Counted from the stretch's first letter, positions 1 to 8,426 are shown. The stretch is 64,000 nt of DNA from Streptantibioticus cattleyicolor NRRL 8057 = DSM 46488 (GCF_000240165.1 NC_017586.1:2356001-2420000), one strand, 5' to 3'. Numbers and translations: made by a program. The notes: generated by a model not told the origin, from the sequence alone.

Positions 1-66
1 CCCCTCAGCCAACCCCGCACGGCGCCCCCGTGCCGCCACCCGGCCCGACTCCCGCAGGAGCCCCTG

Positions 67-513
67 ATGACCACCACCCCGACCCGGCCCGACATCGACA
101 CCGCCCTGGCCGGCCTCCGCACCGAACTCGGCCGCACCGACACCAAGGCGGGCTTGCTGCTCGCCCTCACCGGAGCCGCCCTGGCCGCCCTCGTCCCGGC
201 CGCGGCCACCACGCACCTGCACACGCCGGCCCTGGCCACCGGCAGCGCAGCCGCCGCCGCGCTCCTGGCCGCCACCGCGCGCCTGCTCCTCGCGGTGCGC
301 CCGAACTTGGCCGGCCCCGGCTGGCCCACCTGGCCGCCCCTGGCGGACGCTGAACTCGGCCGCCGCGTCGCCGCCGGGCCGCCGCTGGCCGAGGTGCGCG
401 TCCTCGCTGCCACCGCCACCGCGAAAATGCGTCATATCCGCAGCGCCGTGCACTGGATCCTGGCCAGCCTGACCCTGCTCGCCACCACCGCTGTCCTCAC
501 CGCCGCGTCCTGA
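67..513 (+). CDS. Pycsar-type membrane effector-like protein (PycTM family)
   Basis: This 148-residue protein has the hallmarks of the PycTM/DUF5706 family. An N-terminal helix carries a D-x-K-A-G-L-L-L motif (about residues 23-30) that leads straight into a transmembrane segment. A second hydrophobic segment follows at about 50-75, and a C-terminal one at about 125-146 is preceded by a K-M-R-x-I-R segment. In characterised Pycsar systems such proteins disrupt the membrane after a cyclase makes cCMP or cUMP. No cyclase gene lies in this window, so here it is an orphan and its activity is inferred. The start is supported by GCAGGAG seven bases upstream. Orphan copies are common on actinobacterial mobile elements. 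Confidence 0.65.
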   Translation: MTTTPTRPDIDTALAGLRTELGRTDTKAGLLLALTGAALAALVPAAATTHLHTPALATGSAAAAALLAATARLLLAVRPNLAGPGWPTWPPLADAELGRRVAAGPPLAEVRVLAATATAKMRHIRSAVHWILASLTLLATTAVLTAAS

Positions 514-532
514 CCGGCCGCCGGGTCGGACT

Positions 533-640
533 TTCGACCGCGCCGACGCCGCGCGCCTGCTGTCGCTGCACGGCACGGCCCTGGCTGCCGGGGACGAGCA
601 GGTGCTCGGCCTGACCGCCGATCTGCGCACGACGGTCTGA
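533..640 (+). pseudogene. possible remnant of a small hypothetical gene
   Basis: One reading frame gives a natural-looking peptide (FDRADAARLLSLHG..., ending LRTTV) that closes with TGA at 638-640. No ATG, GTG or TTG start lies in frame after the previous gene, and the frame fades into the coding end of the PycTM-like gene. I read it as a small gene that has lost its start, or as chance. Nothing more can be said of its role. Confidence 0.25.
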
Positions 641-694
641 CCAGCCGCACGGCGGAGACCTCGCGGCCCCCGCGTCCCACCGGGGCCGCCCGGT

Positions 695-722
695 GCAGCG
701 GCCCCGCGACCGGGGCCGCTGC
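695..722. terminator. bidirectional hairpin terminator
   Basis: A perfect 12-bp stem (GCAGCGGCCCCG with its complement) closes over a 4-base loop. It lies between the end of the plus-strand block and the end of the minus-strand dioxygenase gene, so it can serve both convergent units. Confidence 0.6.
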
Positions 723-728
723 GTGATG

Positions 729-1457
729 TCAGTTCGGCTGGTCGTTGCCCCGGTACAGGTGCGTGCCGGCCACGACGATCTGCCGGTCCAGGTCAGGATG
801 GGCGTCCAGTTCATCGGCTGCGCGGTACCCGAGGACCACGCTGGTGCGGGTGGTGGAGCCGGTGTTGGGACCGGCGGTGTGGAAGGCGGTGCCGTCGAAG
901 ATGAAGATGCCGCCGGCGGGGACGGGCACGGGGACGGCCTGGTCGGTGAGGTCGGCGAGTTCGGGGTGCTCGTCCATCCAGGTGCCGCCGCCGTCGGGCT
1001 GGGGGACGCCGACGTAGGGGGCGCGGTGCGATCCGGGGACGATCCACGTGCAGCCGGTCTGCACGGTGGCCTCCTCCAGGTAGACGACGGCGGTGAGCAG
1101 GCCGCGGGTGGGCTGGAGGATGTCGCGGTGCAGCCGGTCCTTCTGGGCGCCGGGGGCGTTCAGGGAGCCCTGGTTGTGCCTGTTGAGGACGTAGACGAGG
1201 TTGGGGCCGAGGAGCGTGGTCAGCGGTCCGGTGAGGGCGGGGTGGGCGACGAGGCGGTGCATCAGGGCCGGGTCGTGCTGGTAGAGGCGGTAGACCTTGG
1301 TCTGCCCGGCGGGCAGGCGGGCGGCGCGGGCGCGGACCATCTCGGCGACGTCGTCGAGGAGGTCGCGGGGCAGGCCGGGGTCGGGCAGGCGCAGGTAGCC
1401 GAGGTCGCGGTAGTGGCGGGCCTGTTGCTCGGTCAGTGCTGGGTGGTGGGTGAGCAC
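729..1457 (-). CDS. phytanoyl-CoA dioxygenase family protein
   Basis: The 242-residue product fits the Fe(II)/2-oxoglutarate oxygenases of the phytanoyl-CoA hydroxylase family. An H-x-D pair sits in DRLHRDIL, a distal His in the TAFHTAG context, and a downstream Arg (TRTSVVLGYR) would bind 2-oxoglutarate. The chosen GTG start overlaps the end of the upstream nucleotidyltransferase gene by 25 bases, which suggests translational coupling. The frame stays open further upstream, but that part is antisense-like and overlaps the neighbour. The substrate is unknown; pairing with a nucleotidyltransferase and a NUDIX gene suggests a small-molecule or nucleotide-linked modification. Confidence 0.75.
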   Translation of the reverse strand: MLTHHPALTEQQARHYRDLGYLRLPDPGLPRDLLDDVAEMVRARAARLPAGQTKVYRLYQHDPALMHRLVAHPALTGPLTTLLGPNLVYVLNRHNQGSLNAPGAQKDRLHRDILQPTRGLLTAVVYLEEATVQTGCTWIVPGSHRAPYVGVPQPDGGGTWMDEHPELADLTDQAVPVPVPAGGIFIFDGTAFHTAGPNTGSTTRTSVVLGYRAADELDAHPDLDRQIVVAGTHLYRGNDQPN

Positions 1458-2338
1458 GGCTGGTCTCCGTTCGAGGTGCGGCCGAAAGCGGTCAGGCGGT
1501 CGGGGGTGCCGAGGTCGGGGGCCGGGGTGCGGATGTCGTAGGCGCCGACGGGATGGCCCTGGCTGATCGCCCAGGGCATGAACTGCCGGTACAGGTCCGC
1601 CTCGGCGGGGCGGGCGAGACGCCGCGCGTACTCCTCGAACTGGGCCCGGAACAGGGTGGGGGTGAGGATGACGGCGCCGGTGCTGGTGGCCTGCCGTAGG
1701 CCCTGGCGGCTGTGTGCGGGCAGCGTGGCGTCCACGCCCTCCAGCGCGTGGACGACGAACTCGCCGTCGGGGTCGAGGAAGAGCCGGCCGGCGTTCTGCG
1801 CGGAGTGGCCGGGAGCGGTGGTCACGGTCCACGTCACCGCTGCCCGGCGGGAGCGGTGCTCGGCGACGGCGGAGGGCAGCAGGGCGGTGGGGAAGAGGGT
1901 GTCTGCGGGCACTACTACCCCGACCGGGGTATCGGGCAGGTCGGCCAGGGCCGCGTAGGCGGCGCCGGCGGTTCCGAGCGGATGGTCCTCGCGGTGAAGG
2001 GTCAGCTGCACCTGCCGGGCCGAGTGGGTGAGGGCGTATGCCTCGACGGCGTCGGATCCGGTGGCGGGGTCGGTGCTGGTGAGTACGGCGATGCGGCGGA
2101 ACCCGATGGTGGCGAGCTGGGCGAGGGCGTGGCCGAGCATCGGGGTGCGGCCTGTGGAGGTGTCGATGGGCACCAGCACCTTCGGGGTGCGGTGCAGTTC
2201 CGGGTCGGCCCCGGTGCGCAGCCGGGTGCCCCGGCCGCCGGCCAGGACCAGGGCGACGGCGCGCTCGGGGAGGGAGACGAGGGTGCTGGTGTAGTACCGG
2301 GTGGTGTCGGTGGTGTCGGTGGTGCTCCGTTCGGTCAC
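1433..2338 (-). CDS. NTP-transferase family (sugar nucleotidyltransferase-like) protein
   Basis: The 301-residue protein carries the nucleotide-binding signature ALVLAGGRGTRL near residue 30, followed by P-K-V-L-V-P and a PADT metal-binding region near residue 140. This is the Rossmann-like fold of glucose-1-phosphate thymidylyl- and mannose-1-phosphate guanylyltransferases. It belongs to a minus-strand group with the downstream dioxygenase. The sugar or alcohol phosphate it activates cannot be told from sequence. The last residues lie inside the overlap with the dioxygenase start. Confidence 0.75.
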   Translation of the reverse strand: MTERSTTDTTDTTRYYTSTLVSLPERAVALVLAGGRGTRLRTGADPELHRTPKVLVPIDTSTGRTPMLGHALAQLATIGFRRIAVLTSTDPATGSDAVEAYALTHSARQVQLTLHREDHPLGTAGAAYAALADLPDTPVGVVVPADTLFPTALLPSAVAEHRSRRAAVTWTVTTAPGHSAQNAGRLFLDPDGEFVVHALEGVDATLPAHSRQGLRQATSTGAVILTPTLFRAQFEEYARRLARPAEADLYRQFMPWAISQGHPVGAYDIRTPAPDLGTPDRLTAFGRTSNGDQPCSPTTQH

Positions 2339-2353
2339 GGGATCCTCCCGGGT

Positions 2354-2392
2354 GGCGGGCGGGCATGGGTGCCGGGCCCCGGCCCGCCCGCC
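2354..2392 (-). terminator. GC-rich hairpin after the NUDIX gene
   Basis: GGCGGGCGGG pairs with CCCGCCCGCC across a short GC-rich loop, in the 63-bp gap between the NUDIX stop and the nucleotidyltransferase start. No U-tract follows, so it may only attenuate transcription. Confidence 0.4.
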
Positions 2393-2401
2393 GTCTCCCG
2401 G

Positions 2402-2938
2402 TTACAGGAGCTTCAGCAGGTCCAGGGCGAGGTAGGCCGCGGCGGTGTCGGTCATTTCCCCCGTGCGGAGTACGCGGGTGCGGAACTCCTCCAGGGTGAG
2501 GGTGACGACGTCGATGAACTCGGTGCGTTCTGGCGCCGGTTCGGTGGTCTTGATGCAATCAGTGGCGACGAAGGCGTACTTCTGGACGGTGGAGTAGGCG
2601 TCGTGCCAGTACGCCCCCGCCGGCCGGACTTTGCCGGAGTAGCCGGTCTCCTCCAGCAACTCCCGCGCGATGGCGTCCACCGCCTGCTCCCCGGGTTCGA
2701 CGTAGCCGCCCGGGAGTTCGTACAGCACCCGGTCGGGGCCGGGCCGGTACTGGCGGGCGAGGATGACGCGCTGGTCGGGGGTGAGGGCGAGCACCGCGCC
2801 GGCCGGGCGCTCGCGCTTGAGGTAGAACTCCTCCTTCCTGCCGTCGGGCAGTTCGAAGCCGACGCGGTCAACGGCGCGGCCGAACTTGGTGAATACGGTG
2901 CTGCGTTCGATTTCGCGCCACGGTGTGGTGTCGGTCAT
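2402..2938 (-). CDS. NUDIX hydrolase
   Basis: A complete NUDIX box spans residues 77-99, with GGYVEPGE at its start and R-E-L-L-E-E-T-G at its end; these Glu residues bind Mg2+. The length (178 residues) and the segment before the box resemble ADP-ribose pyrophosphatase-like NUDIX enzymes, which cleave nucleoside diphosphates linked to another group. It is the first gene of a minus-strand run with the nucleotidyltransferase and dioxygenase, although a strong hairpin separates it from them. The substrate is inferred only from the subfamily look. Confidence 0.85.
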   Translation of the reverse strand: MTDTTPWREIERSTVFTKFGRAVDRVGFELPDGRKEEFYLKRERPAGAVLALTPDQRVILARQYRPGPDRVLYELPGGYVEPGEQAVDAIARELLEETGYSGKVRPAGAYWHDAYSTVQKYAFVATDCIKTTEPAPERTEFIDVVTLTLEEFRTRVLRTGEMTDTAAAYLALDLLKLL

Positions 2939-3001
2939 GGCCGGGACTGTACGCCCCGACCGACGAGCGTCTTGCGGAGCGGCCGGGCAGGGCCGCCTCG
3001 G

Positions 3002-3301
3002 TCACCGCGCCTCTCCCCGGCGCCGGCCTGTGGCCCGGCGGTCGACCAGGGCGACGTAGCGCGGTGGCAGCGTCGTCGGGACCGGGACCGGGTTGCCGTC
3101 GCGGTCGGCCGGCAGGGTGTGCGCGCCGGTGGGGTGGCTGCTCAGCGGGATGATGCCGTGCTCGGCCATGTGCCCGGTGCAGGCGCGTATCGGCCGCGGC
3201 GGTCCGGTGCTGGCGTCGTGGACGCCCACCAGCACCAGTTCTTGGCCCGGGCGGGCCGGGGCCGGGCCGGCGGTGGCGGCGCACCAGGTGCAGAAGTCCA
3301 T
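3002..3301 (-). CDS. small cysteine-containing hypothetical protein
   Basis: Choosing the internal ATG gives 99 residues beginning MDFCTWC, with a C-x2-C pair at the very N-terminus and a later Cys and His (ACTGHMAEHG) that could complete a metal site. The C-terminus is Arg-rich. No family was recognised. It lies upstream of the NUDIX gene on the same strand. Confidence 0.5.
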   Translation of the reverse strand: MDFCTWCAATAGPAPARPGQELVLVGVHDASTGPPRPIRACTGHMAEHGIIPLSSHPTGAHTLPADRDGNPVPVPTTLPPRYVALVDRRATGRRRGEAR

Positions 3302-3470
3302 CGGGCATCTCCGTGGTCGGGGTTGGCCCCGCCCGTACGCTCCGGGGGTGCGTCGTGCGGGCGGGGCCGGCGCGGCGCCGGGAGCAGACGCCGCGGGTTT
3401 CGGGGGCCGCCTTCGCTCCGTGACCGCCCCGGGCCGGGGCAAAGGCGGGTCAACCGGCCGGCGGGGGCGC

Positions 3471-4385
3471 TCACCCGACGTCGAGTACGGGCCCGGCCAG
3501 GACGGCGATCAGTTCGGAGAGGCGTGCGCGCGCCACCACGATGTGGTGGTCGGATACTTCGGATGCGTCCACCACGTCGCAGCGTGTCCACACGCTCCGC
3601 AGGGGGCTGCTGGCCATGATCCAGTCCACCCGGGTTTTCGGGCCGTGGCTGCTGCTGGCGTTCATCGTCGCGCCGACGCGACGGCCCGAGCGTGCCGCGC
3701 ACAGGCGGGCGACGTCGTCCAGCCCCGCCGTGACCAGACGGTCGTGCGGCTCCTGGTCGGGGCGCAGGCCGCCGAGCGCGGACCGGCGGCTGCGGTGTGC
3801 CCGGTGCGGCCGGTCCCGGACCTCATCCATGGGAGGCAGCGGCAGGTCGCCGGTGGCCAGTGCGCTGCCGCTGGGGTAGGAGTTGGCGTCCACTCCGAGC
3901 ACCATCAGCCCCCGCCGGACCGACCCGTCCGGCATCGTGATCCGCTTCTTGTCGTTGAAGGTGGTCACCAGCCCGGCCTCGATCAGCCGCAGCTCCGGCG
4001 AGCAGTAGCTCAGGTGGCCTGCCACCAGGATTAGCGGCATCGACTCCGGGCCGGCCGCCCGCAGTTGCGCTGTCACCGCGGTGGGCGGCATGGTCATCAG
4101 CGGGTGCGGGGTGGGCCACTGCTCGACGGTCGTGAACACTCCGCCCCTGACGAACAGGCCCGTACAACTGCGCTCGCCGAGGAACGCGTCCATCTGCAAC
4201 GCCTCGGCGGCCTCATTCAGCATCGCCCGGCCGTTCGCTCCGGCGCCGTTCATCTCCTGCCGGAACAGCACATCCGGCTTGATCTCGTTGATCAACTCGT
4301 AGGCGCGTTCTCGGCGTTTGCGGTCGCCGAAGCCGTTCTGCTCGAAATTGAACGAGGCGAAAACGATTTCGTTCTGTGAATCCAT
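3471..4385 (-). CDS. endonuclease/exonuclease/phosphatase family protein
   Basis: The 304-residue product starts MDSQNEIVFASFNFEQNG, the strand with the metal-associated Asn of this family. RQEMNG follows with the metal-binding Glu, then AGHLSYC, GVDANSYPSG and a terminal SDHHIV motif. Together these match the DNase I-like phosphodiesterase fold. The substrate could be DNA, RNA or a phosphoester small molecule. Upstream in-frame residues are Arg-rich and antisense-like, so the ATG at 4385 is preferred. Confidence 0.75.
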   Translation of the reverse strand: MDSQNEIVFASFNFEQNGFGDRKRRERAYELINEIKPDVLFRQEMNGAGANGRAMLNEAAEALQMDAFLGERSCTGLFVRGGVFTTVEQWPTPHPLMTMPPTAVTAQLRAAGPESMPLILVAGHLSYCSPELRLIEAGLVTTFNDKKRITMPDGSVRRGLMVLGVDANSYPSGSALATGDLPLPPMDEVRDRPHRAHRSRRSALGGLRPDQEPHDRLVTAGLDDVARLCAARSGRRVGATMNASSSHGPKTRVDWIMASSPLRSVWTRCDVVDASEVSDHHIVVARARLSELIAVLAGPVLDVG

Positions 4386-4414
4386 CACGATTTCTCTATT
4401 CGGTATGGTCCGGC

Positions 4415-4906
4415 TTAGGTGGCCGGTCGGCGTCCGGCTGCGGCGGGGGCAGGCCGGGCGGGCGGTGCGCCCGCGACGCACCAGCGCGTCCCGGACCGGG
4501 TCAACAGCCCCTCTTCCTCCAGATGGAGCAGCCCGGTCCTGACGGTCTGGTAGTGGGCCCCCAGCTCTGCGGCCAGCGCCCGGGCCGGGGGGATGCAGTC
4601 ACCCGGCCGGTAGCGGCCGGCCGTGATGCGTTCCCGCACGACCGTTGCCGTCCGCACCCACTTCAGGTGCGGGCACTCGGCCCGCCGCCACGTGCGGCCC
4701 TGCTGCTTGGGCCGCACTCCGACACCGGGCCGCATTTCAAGGACACCCTGCTGCCGCAGGATCAAGACGGCCTCTTGGACAACCCATTCGCTTTCCCTGA
4801 ACCGCACTTGCATGGACGTCCGGTTCAGGACGGCACCGACAGGCCAACTGCCGTCCTGAACCACCCGGCGGATGTGTTCGACCAGCCGGTCAATTCGCTC
4901 GGACAT
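4415..4906 (-). CDS. GntR-like transcriptional regulator with two winged-helix units
   Basis: The 163-residue protein has two successive winged-helix segments of GntR type. The first spans about residues 3-60 (IDRLVEHIRRVVQDGSWPVG...). The second, about 85-145, contains VRERITAGRYRPGDCIPPAR and a recognition helix in ALAAELGAHYQTVRTGLLHL. There is no effector-binding domain. A palindrome with GCTGC half-sites lies 38-53 bp upstream of the start, consistent with autoregulation. Small GntR proteins of this kind often control maintenance genes on Streptomyces integrative elements. Confidence 0.65.
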   Translation of the reverse strand: MSERIDRLVEHIRRVVQDGSWPVGAVLNRTSMQVRFRESEWVVQEAVLILRQQGVLEMRPGVGVRPKQQGRTWRRAECPHLKWVRTATVVRERITAGRYRPGDCIPPARALAAELGAHYQTVRTGLLHLEEEGLLTRSGTRWCVAGAPPARPAPAAAGRRPAT

Positions 4907-4943
4907 CACTCGTCTTTCGCATACTCGGCGCTGCTGAAAAGGT

Positions 4944-4959
4944 GCTGCCTTATGGCAGC
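4944..4959. promoter_or_regulatory. candidate operator for the GntR-like gene
   Basis: GCTGCC-TTAT-GGCAGC is a perfect 6-bp inverted repeat with a 4-bp centre just upstream of the minus-strand GntR-like gene. It shares GCTGC/GCAGC ends with the palindrome upstream of the second GntR gene. Confidence 0.45.
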
Positions 4960-5106
4960 GGGCAGGGATGAGGGCGGGCCGGCCGCCGCGTGCCCGAGCG
5001 CGGCGGCCGGGGTGCCCGGTGGGCACCGCTTCCTCCCAGGAGGTAGTCCCGGGGGCCACCGCGCACGGTCGCGGACAGCCCTCGCAGGACCGGGAAGAAG
5101 CCCCGG

Positions 5107-5346
5107 TCACGGGTGCCTCGTGATCTCGGCCCAGACGATCGACCCGGCCCTCGTCAGGGAGTGCCCGAAGCGGTCGGCGACGCCCAGGGTCTTCCGGATC
5201 GGGGACAGCGTCTCCGGTGTGATCTCGCCCGGCAGGGTCACCTCGATGCGGATCGCCTCGGCGCTCGCGGTGATCTCCGGCACCCGGCCGGTGGCGTCGG
5301 CCAGGGCGTCGCGGACCGTGCGAGCACGGGCATCGGGTGAGCGCAC
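5107..5346 (-). CDS. hypothetical protein
   Basis: The 79-residue product (GTG start) mixes charged and hydrophobic residues, with a segment IRIEVTLPGEITPETLSPI that looks like a folded domain. It is transcribed divergently from the GntR/UTRA gene, and the two starts are 108 bp apart around a palindromic site. No family recognised. GC skew and codon positions look coding. Confidence 0.5.
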   Translation of the reverse strand: MRSPDARARTVRDALADATGRVPEITASAEAIRIEVTLPGEITPETLSPIRKTLGVADRFGHSLTRAGSIVWAEITRHP

Positions 5347-5384
5347 GGGTATCCCCAGGTGAGTAGGCGATCACGTAAAGTGAG

Positions 5385-5398
5385 GCTGCTTAAGCAGC
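5385..5398. promoter_or_regulatory. candidate operator upstream of the GntR/UTRA gene
   Basis: GCTGCTTAAGCAGC is a perfect 14-bp palindrome about 56 bp before the ATG of the plus-strand GntR gene. It lies between that gene and a divergent small gene. Its ends match the palindrome at 4944-4959. Confidence 0.5.
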
Positions 5399-5454
5399 TT
5401 CCACCTGATGCAGTAGCTTGTCAACGTCGAGACCACCACCGGCCGGAGACCCAG

Positions 5455-6219
5455 ATGGCACGCGAGGCCCCATACCTCGAAGTGGCCGACGACCTGCGCC
5501 GCCGCATCAAGGCTGGCGAGTGGGCCGTGGGCGAGAAGCTGCCGAGCCGCGCTCAGCTGGCTGACGAATACGGCGTCGGCCGCAACGTCACCCAGCGAGC
5601 CGTCGACAGGTTGATCATTGAGGGGCTGCTGGAAGGCCGGGCCGGATCCGGCACCTACGTACGCCGACCGCGCGAGCGCATGCGCATGGTCCGCTCCCGC
5701 CACCGCGAGCGCCGCGGCGGCTCCCCGTTCCGCGCGGACATGCGCGAGCACGGCAAGCGCGGAAGCTGGGAAGCCCACAGCGCCGCGCGAACTCCTGCTC
5801 CGGAGCGCATCGCGGCCCGGCTCGCCATCGCGCCCGGCGACCTCACGGTGCACACCGCCTACGAGTTCCTGGCCGACGGCCAGCCCGTACAGCTCTCGGA
5901 GAGCTGGGAGCCGATGGCGATCACCGACGGCACGCCGATCGTGCTCCCCGAACTGGGCCCGCTCGCCGGGGCCGGCGTGGTCGAGCGCATGCGCACGATC
6001 GGGGTCATCATCGAGACCGCGGTCGAGGTGCCCAGGCCCGGCCGCGCGACGCAGCGCGAGGCGAACCTGCTCGGCATCGCACCGGGCGATCTGGTGATGC
6101 ATATCGAGCGCACGTACTACGACACCGACGGCCGGCCGGTCGAGACAGCAGACATCACCGTGCCGGACGTGCGCTGGGAGGTCGCGTACGAGATCGGGAT
6201 AGAAGCCGACCGCGACTGA
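5455..6219 (+). CDS. GntR family regulator with UTRA domain
   Basis: The 254-residue protein has an N-terminal GntR winged helix (about residues 5-68; the recognition region includes LADEYGVGRNVTQRAVDRLI) and a C-terminal UTRA-type ligand-binding domain (about 90-250). The latter carries the usual closing strands ending in VPDVRWEVAYEIG. This is the HutC-like subfamily, whose repressors release DNA on binding a small ligand. The ATG at 5455 starts exactly at the winged helix; longer in-frame starts add a low-complexity tail. The palindrome at 5385 is the likely target. Confidence 0.85.
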   Translation: MAREAPYLEVADDLRRRIKAGEWAVGEKLPSRAQLADEYGVGRNVTQRAVDRLIIEGLLEGRAGSGTYVRRPRERMRMVRSRHRERRGGSPFRADMREHGKRGSWEAHSAARTPAPERIAARLAIAPGDLTVHTAYEFLADGQPVQLSESWEPMAITDGTPIVLPELGPLAGAGVVERMRTIGVIIETAVEVPRPGRATQREANLLGIAPGDLVMHIERTYYDTDGRPVETADITVPDVRWEVAYEIGIEADRD

Positions 6220-6446
6220 CGCCCCCGGAGGGCCCCGGTCGCAGGAGGTCTCGTCCTCACACCCCGGGACCCGCCCGTCCCGGCCGCGCCGCGCGGCGTC
6301 CGGCGCGATGGGCGCCGGCTCCGCGGCCCAGGCGCGCAGGGCCTCGGCGACACGGCGCACGAGCGCCAGGTCGGGCAGGACCGCCTTGGGCACCGGGGCG
6401 GTGCGGGCGGTGAGCGTGCCGCCGGGCATGCGCTGCTGACGGCCGG

Positions 6447-6665
6447 TCACCGCGCACCCCCGCGGACCGGTGTGAGCGCCGGCTGCACCTGGTGGATGTC
6501 GGCGCTCCACTCTGTCCCGCCCCCGATGGGCCGCAGGTACACCACGTCCGGCGGCCCGGGGAGCACGTACGGCTCACCGATCCCCGCGACGGTGCCGTGC
6601 CGGCCGGTGGCCGGGTCGTAGACCGGCACGCCCTGGCGGATCCACGGCGGCGTTCCCGCGCTCAC
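6447..6665 (-). CDS. small hypothetical protein
   Basis: From a GTG start the 72-residue peptide reads VSAGTPPWIRQGVPVYDPAT..., with Gly turns and aromatic strands (DVVYLRPIGGGTEW) that suggest a compact beta barrel. It lies between the GntR/UTRA gene and the XRE gene, on the opposite strand to both. No family recognised. The frame is open further upstream, but that part looks antisense-like. Confidence 0.4.
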   Translation of the reverse strand: MSAGTPPWIRQGVPVYDPATGRHGTVAGIGEPYVLPGPPDVVYLRPIGGGTEWSADIHQVQPALTPVRGGAR

Positions 6666-6945
6666 CGCAGGGCCCCGTGCCGGGCGGCGTTCACCGGCAT
6701 CTGCGACGGCCGGTGCGCGACGTGCGCGGGCGTGCCCGAGGGCGGCGGCTTCTCTTCCTCGTTCGTGCCGGAGTTCTCCGGGGCGGGGGTGGTGGCAGCG
6801 TGCTCGGTCGTCATGGCCGCTCCCGTGGGCCTGCTCGACGGTTACTGACACGACCTAGTGAACGCTTCGTCACTGGGGGTACGGATCTGCCTGACGATCT
6901 GCCATGCTGGCCCACAACTGTCAGATTGACATGGGGGGTTGAGCT

Positions 6946-8235
6946 GTGGTTCACAGCCCTCGGGTGAACGCCGGGTTGCTGATCAAATCCGCCCGCAAGG
7001 CCAAAGGGCTCACCCAGAAACAGCTCGCTGACCAGCTCAATGACGTCTCCGGGTGGCAGACGTGCACGGTCAATCACGTCTACCGGTGGGAGACCGGGCG
7101 CCGCAGTCCCCGCGAGTGGATGCCACACCTGATGACCGTGCTGGGACTACGGCTCGAACAGGGGAACACGTCGACGGCATGCACACTGGTGCACGGAAGC
7201 GCAACGCCGGGCATCATCAATCCACCCCCCAGTTCGGAGGACGACGTGGACCGACGCGAATTCACAGGCGCCACCCTCGGCGCGCTCGCTGCCGTGCCCC
7301 TTGCAGCCGCGGCCGGCCAAGCGGCGCCGCCCGGGCGCCGGTACGGCGTCGCCGACGTCGACCGCGCCCGACGCCAGCTTTCGGATCTGCGGCGCCTCGA
7401 CGACTACACCGGAGGCGCCAGCACCTACCCCATCGCTCTGCGCGAGATGACCCGCGTCGACGAGATGCTGCGGGGCTCGTACAGCGACCGCGTAGGCACC
7501 GACCTCCTCTCCGTCCTCGCCGAGTTCGGCCAGTTCACGGCCTGGACGGCGTTCGACGCGGGGAAGCTGGAGGATGCCCGGCGCCACGCGCTGCGGGCGA
7601 CGGCGGCGGCGAACCAGGCCGGGAACCGGCTCCTGGCCGCCTCCACTCTCTCCGAGCTGGCGTACATCACGGCCAGCAGTTCCACGCCGGGTGAGTCCGT
7701 CGCGATGGCCCGCGCGTCGTGGGCGAACGCCCCGCGCGACGCGCTGCCCGCGGCCCGCGTGGTGCTCGCCGACCGCATGGCGTTCGCGTGCGCGCGCACC
7801 GGCGACGCACGAGGCGTCGACCACGCCATCAGCCTGGCCGAGGATGCACACGACCATCGCGATGATCACGCCGAGCCGGAGCCGGACTGGCTGTACTGGA
7901 TCAACCGCGACGAGAGCCGCATCATGGTCGGCCGCTGCTGGGCGGAGCTGCACCGGCCTGTTCAGGCCATCCCCGTGCTGGAGACGGTCACCGCACCGTA
8001 CGACGACACCCACGCCCGCGAGGTCGCCATGCTGGAGTGCTGGCTGGCCGACTCCTACCTGGACGCCGGCGAGATCGACCGGGCCGCCGCCTCGACTTCC
8101 CGCGCGGTCGAACTCGCCGAGCGCACCGCCTCTCCGCGAACCGACCGCTGGGTCAACGGTCTGCTCCAGCGTCTGGCCGGCCACCGGGACGTCGCCCCCG
8201 TCCGGGAGGTGCTGGAGCGCACGGCCACCATCTGA
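6946..8235 (+). CDS. XRE family regulator with C-terminal TPR-like repeats
   Basis: The 429-residue protein has an N-terminal helix-turn-helix (about residues 8-65; AKGLTQKQLADQL... with WETGRRSPREW). Next comes a spacer with an RREFTGATLGALAAVP segment that resembles a twin-arginine-like hydrophobic stretch. A long helical C-terminal half follows, with TPR-like helices (for example ETVTAPYDDTHAREVAMLEC). This layout is very common in Streptomyces and probably senses a peptide or protein partner; the target is unknown. The GTG start follows a weak purine-rich leader. Confidence 0.75.
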   Translation: MVHSPRVNAGLLIKSARKAKGLTQKQLADQLNDVSGWQTCTVNHVYRWETGRRSPREWMPHLMTVLGLRLEQGNTSTACTLVHGSATPGIINPPPSSEDDVDRREFTGATLGALAAVPLAAAAGQAAPPGRRYGVADVDRARRQLSDLRRLDDYTGGASTYPIALREMTRVDEMLRGSYSDRVGTDLLSVLAEFGQFTAWTAFDAGKLEDARRHALRATAAANQAGNRLLAASTLSELAYITASSSTPGESVAMARASWANAPRDALPAARVVLADRMAFACARTGDARGVDHAISLAEDAHDHRDDHAEPEPDWLYWINRDESRIMVGRCWAELHRPVQAIPVLETVTAPYDDTHAREVAMLECWLADSYLDAGEIDRAAASTSRAVELAERTASPRTDRWVNGLLQRLAGHRDVAPVREVLERTATI

Positions 8236-8275
8236 GCAACAGCCGATCAGCGGCCCAGAGTAGGCTGACCGCTGC

Positions 8276-8305
8276 ACGGCCCCCGCACCCACCCGCGGGG
8301 GCCGT
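8276..8305 (+). terminator. rho-independent terminator after the XRE/TPR gene
   Basis: ACGGCCCCCGC pairs with GCGGGGGCCGT around an 8-base loop, followed by CGCCTTT. It lies 40 bp after the XRE/TPR stop. Confidence 0.7.
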
Positions 8306-8426
8306 CGCCTTTCCGGCCGGCTGGGCCGGGCGTCCTACACTCGGGCTTTCTGGTGGGGCACCGGGGCGATGAAGCCGATGTAATCCGAATGCCACGTATG
8401 TCAGTGCCTGGCGTCACGATGCGCCC

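Noticed and set aside
4907-5106. Possible short genes in the 200 bp before the first GntR gene
   Set aside because: Only low-complexity GC-rich frames are seen; the stretch is better explained as control DNA with the palindrome.
5371-6450. Long minus-strand frame beginning VTGRQQRMPGGTLTARTAP at 6450
   Set aside because: Its first 70 residues look plausible and it is coupled by GTGA to the gene before, but it has no stop until 5371 and runs antisense through the well-supported GntR/UTRA gene. A real short gene here would need an indel.
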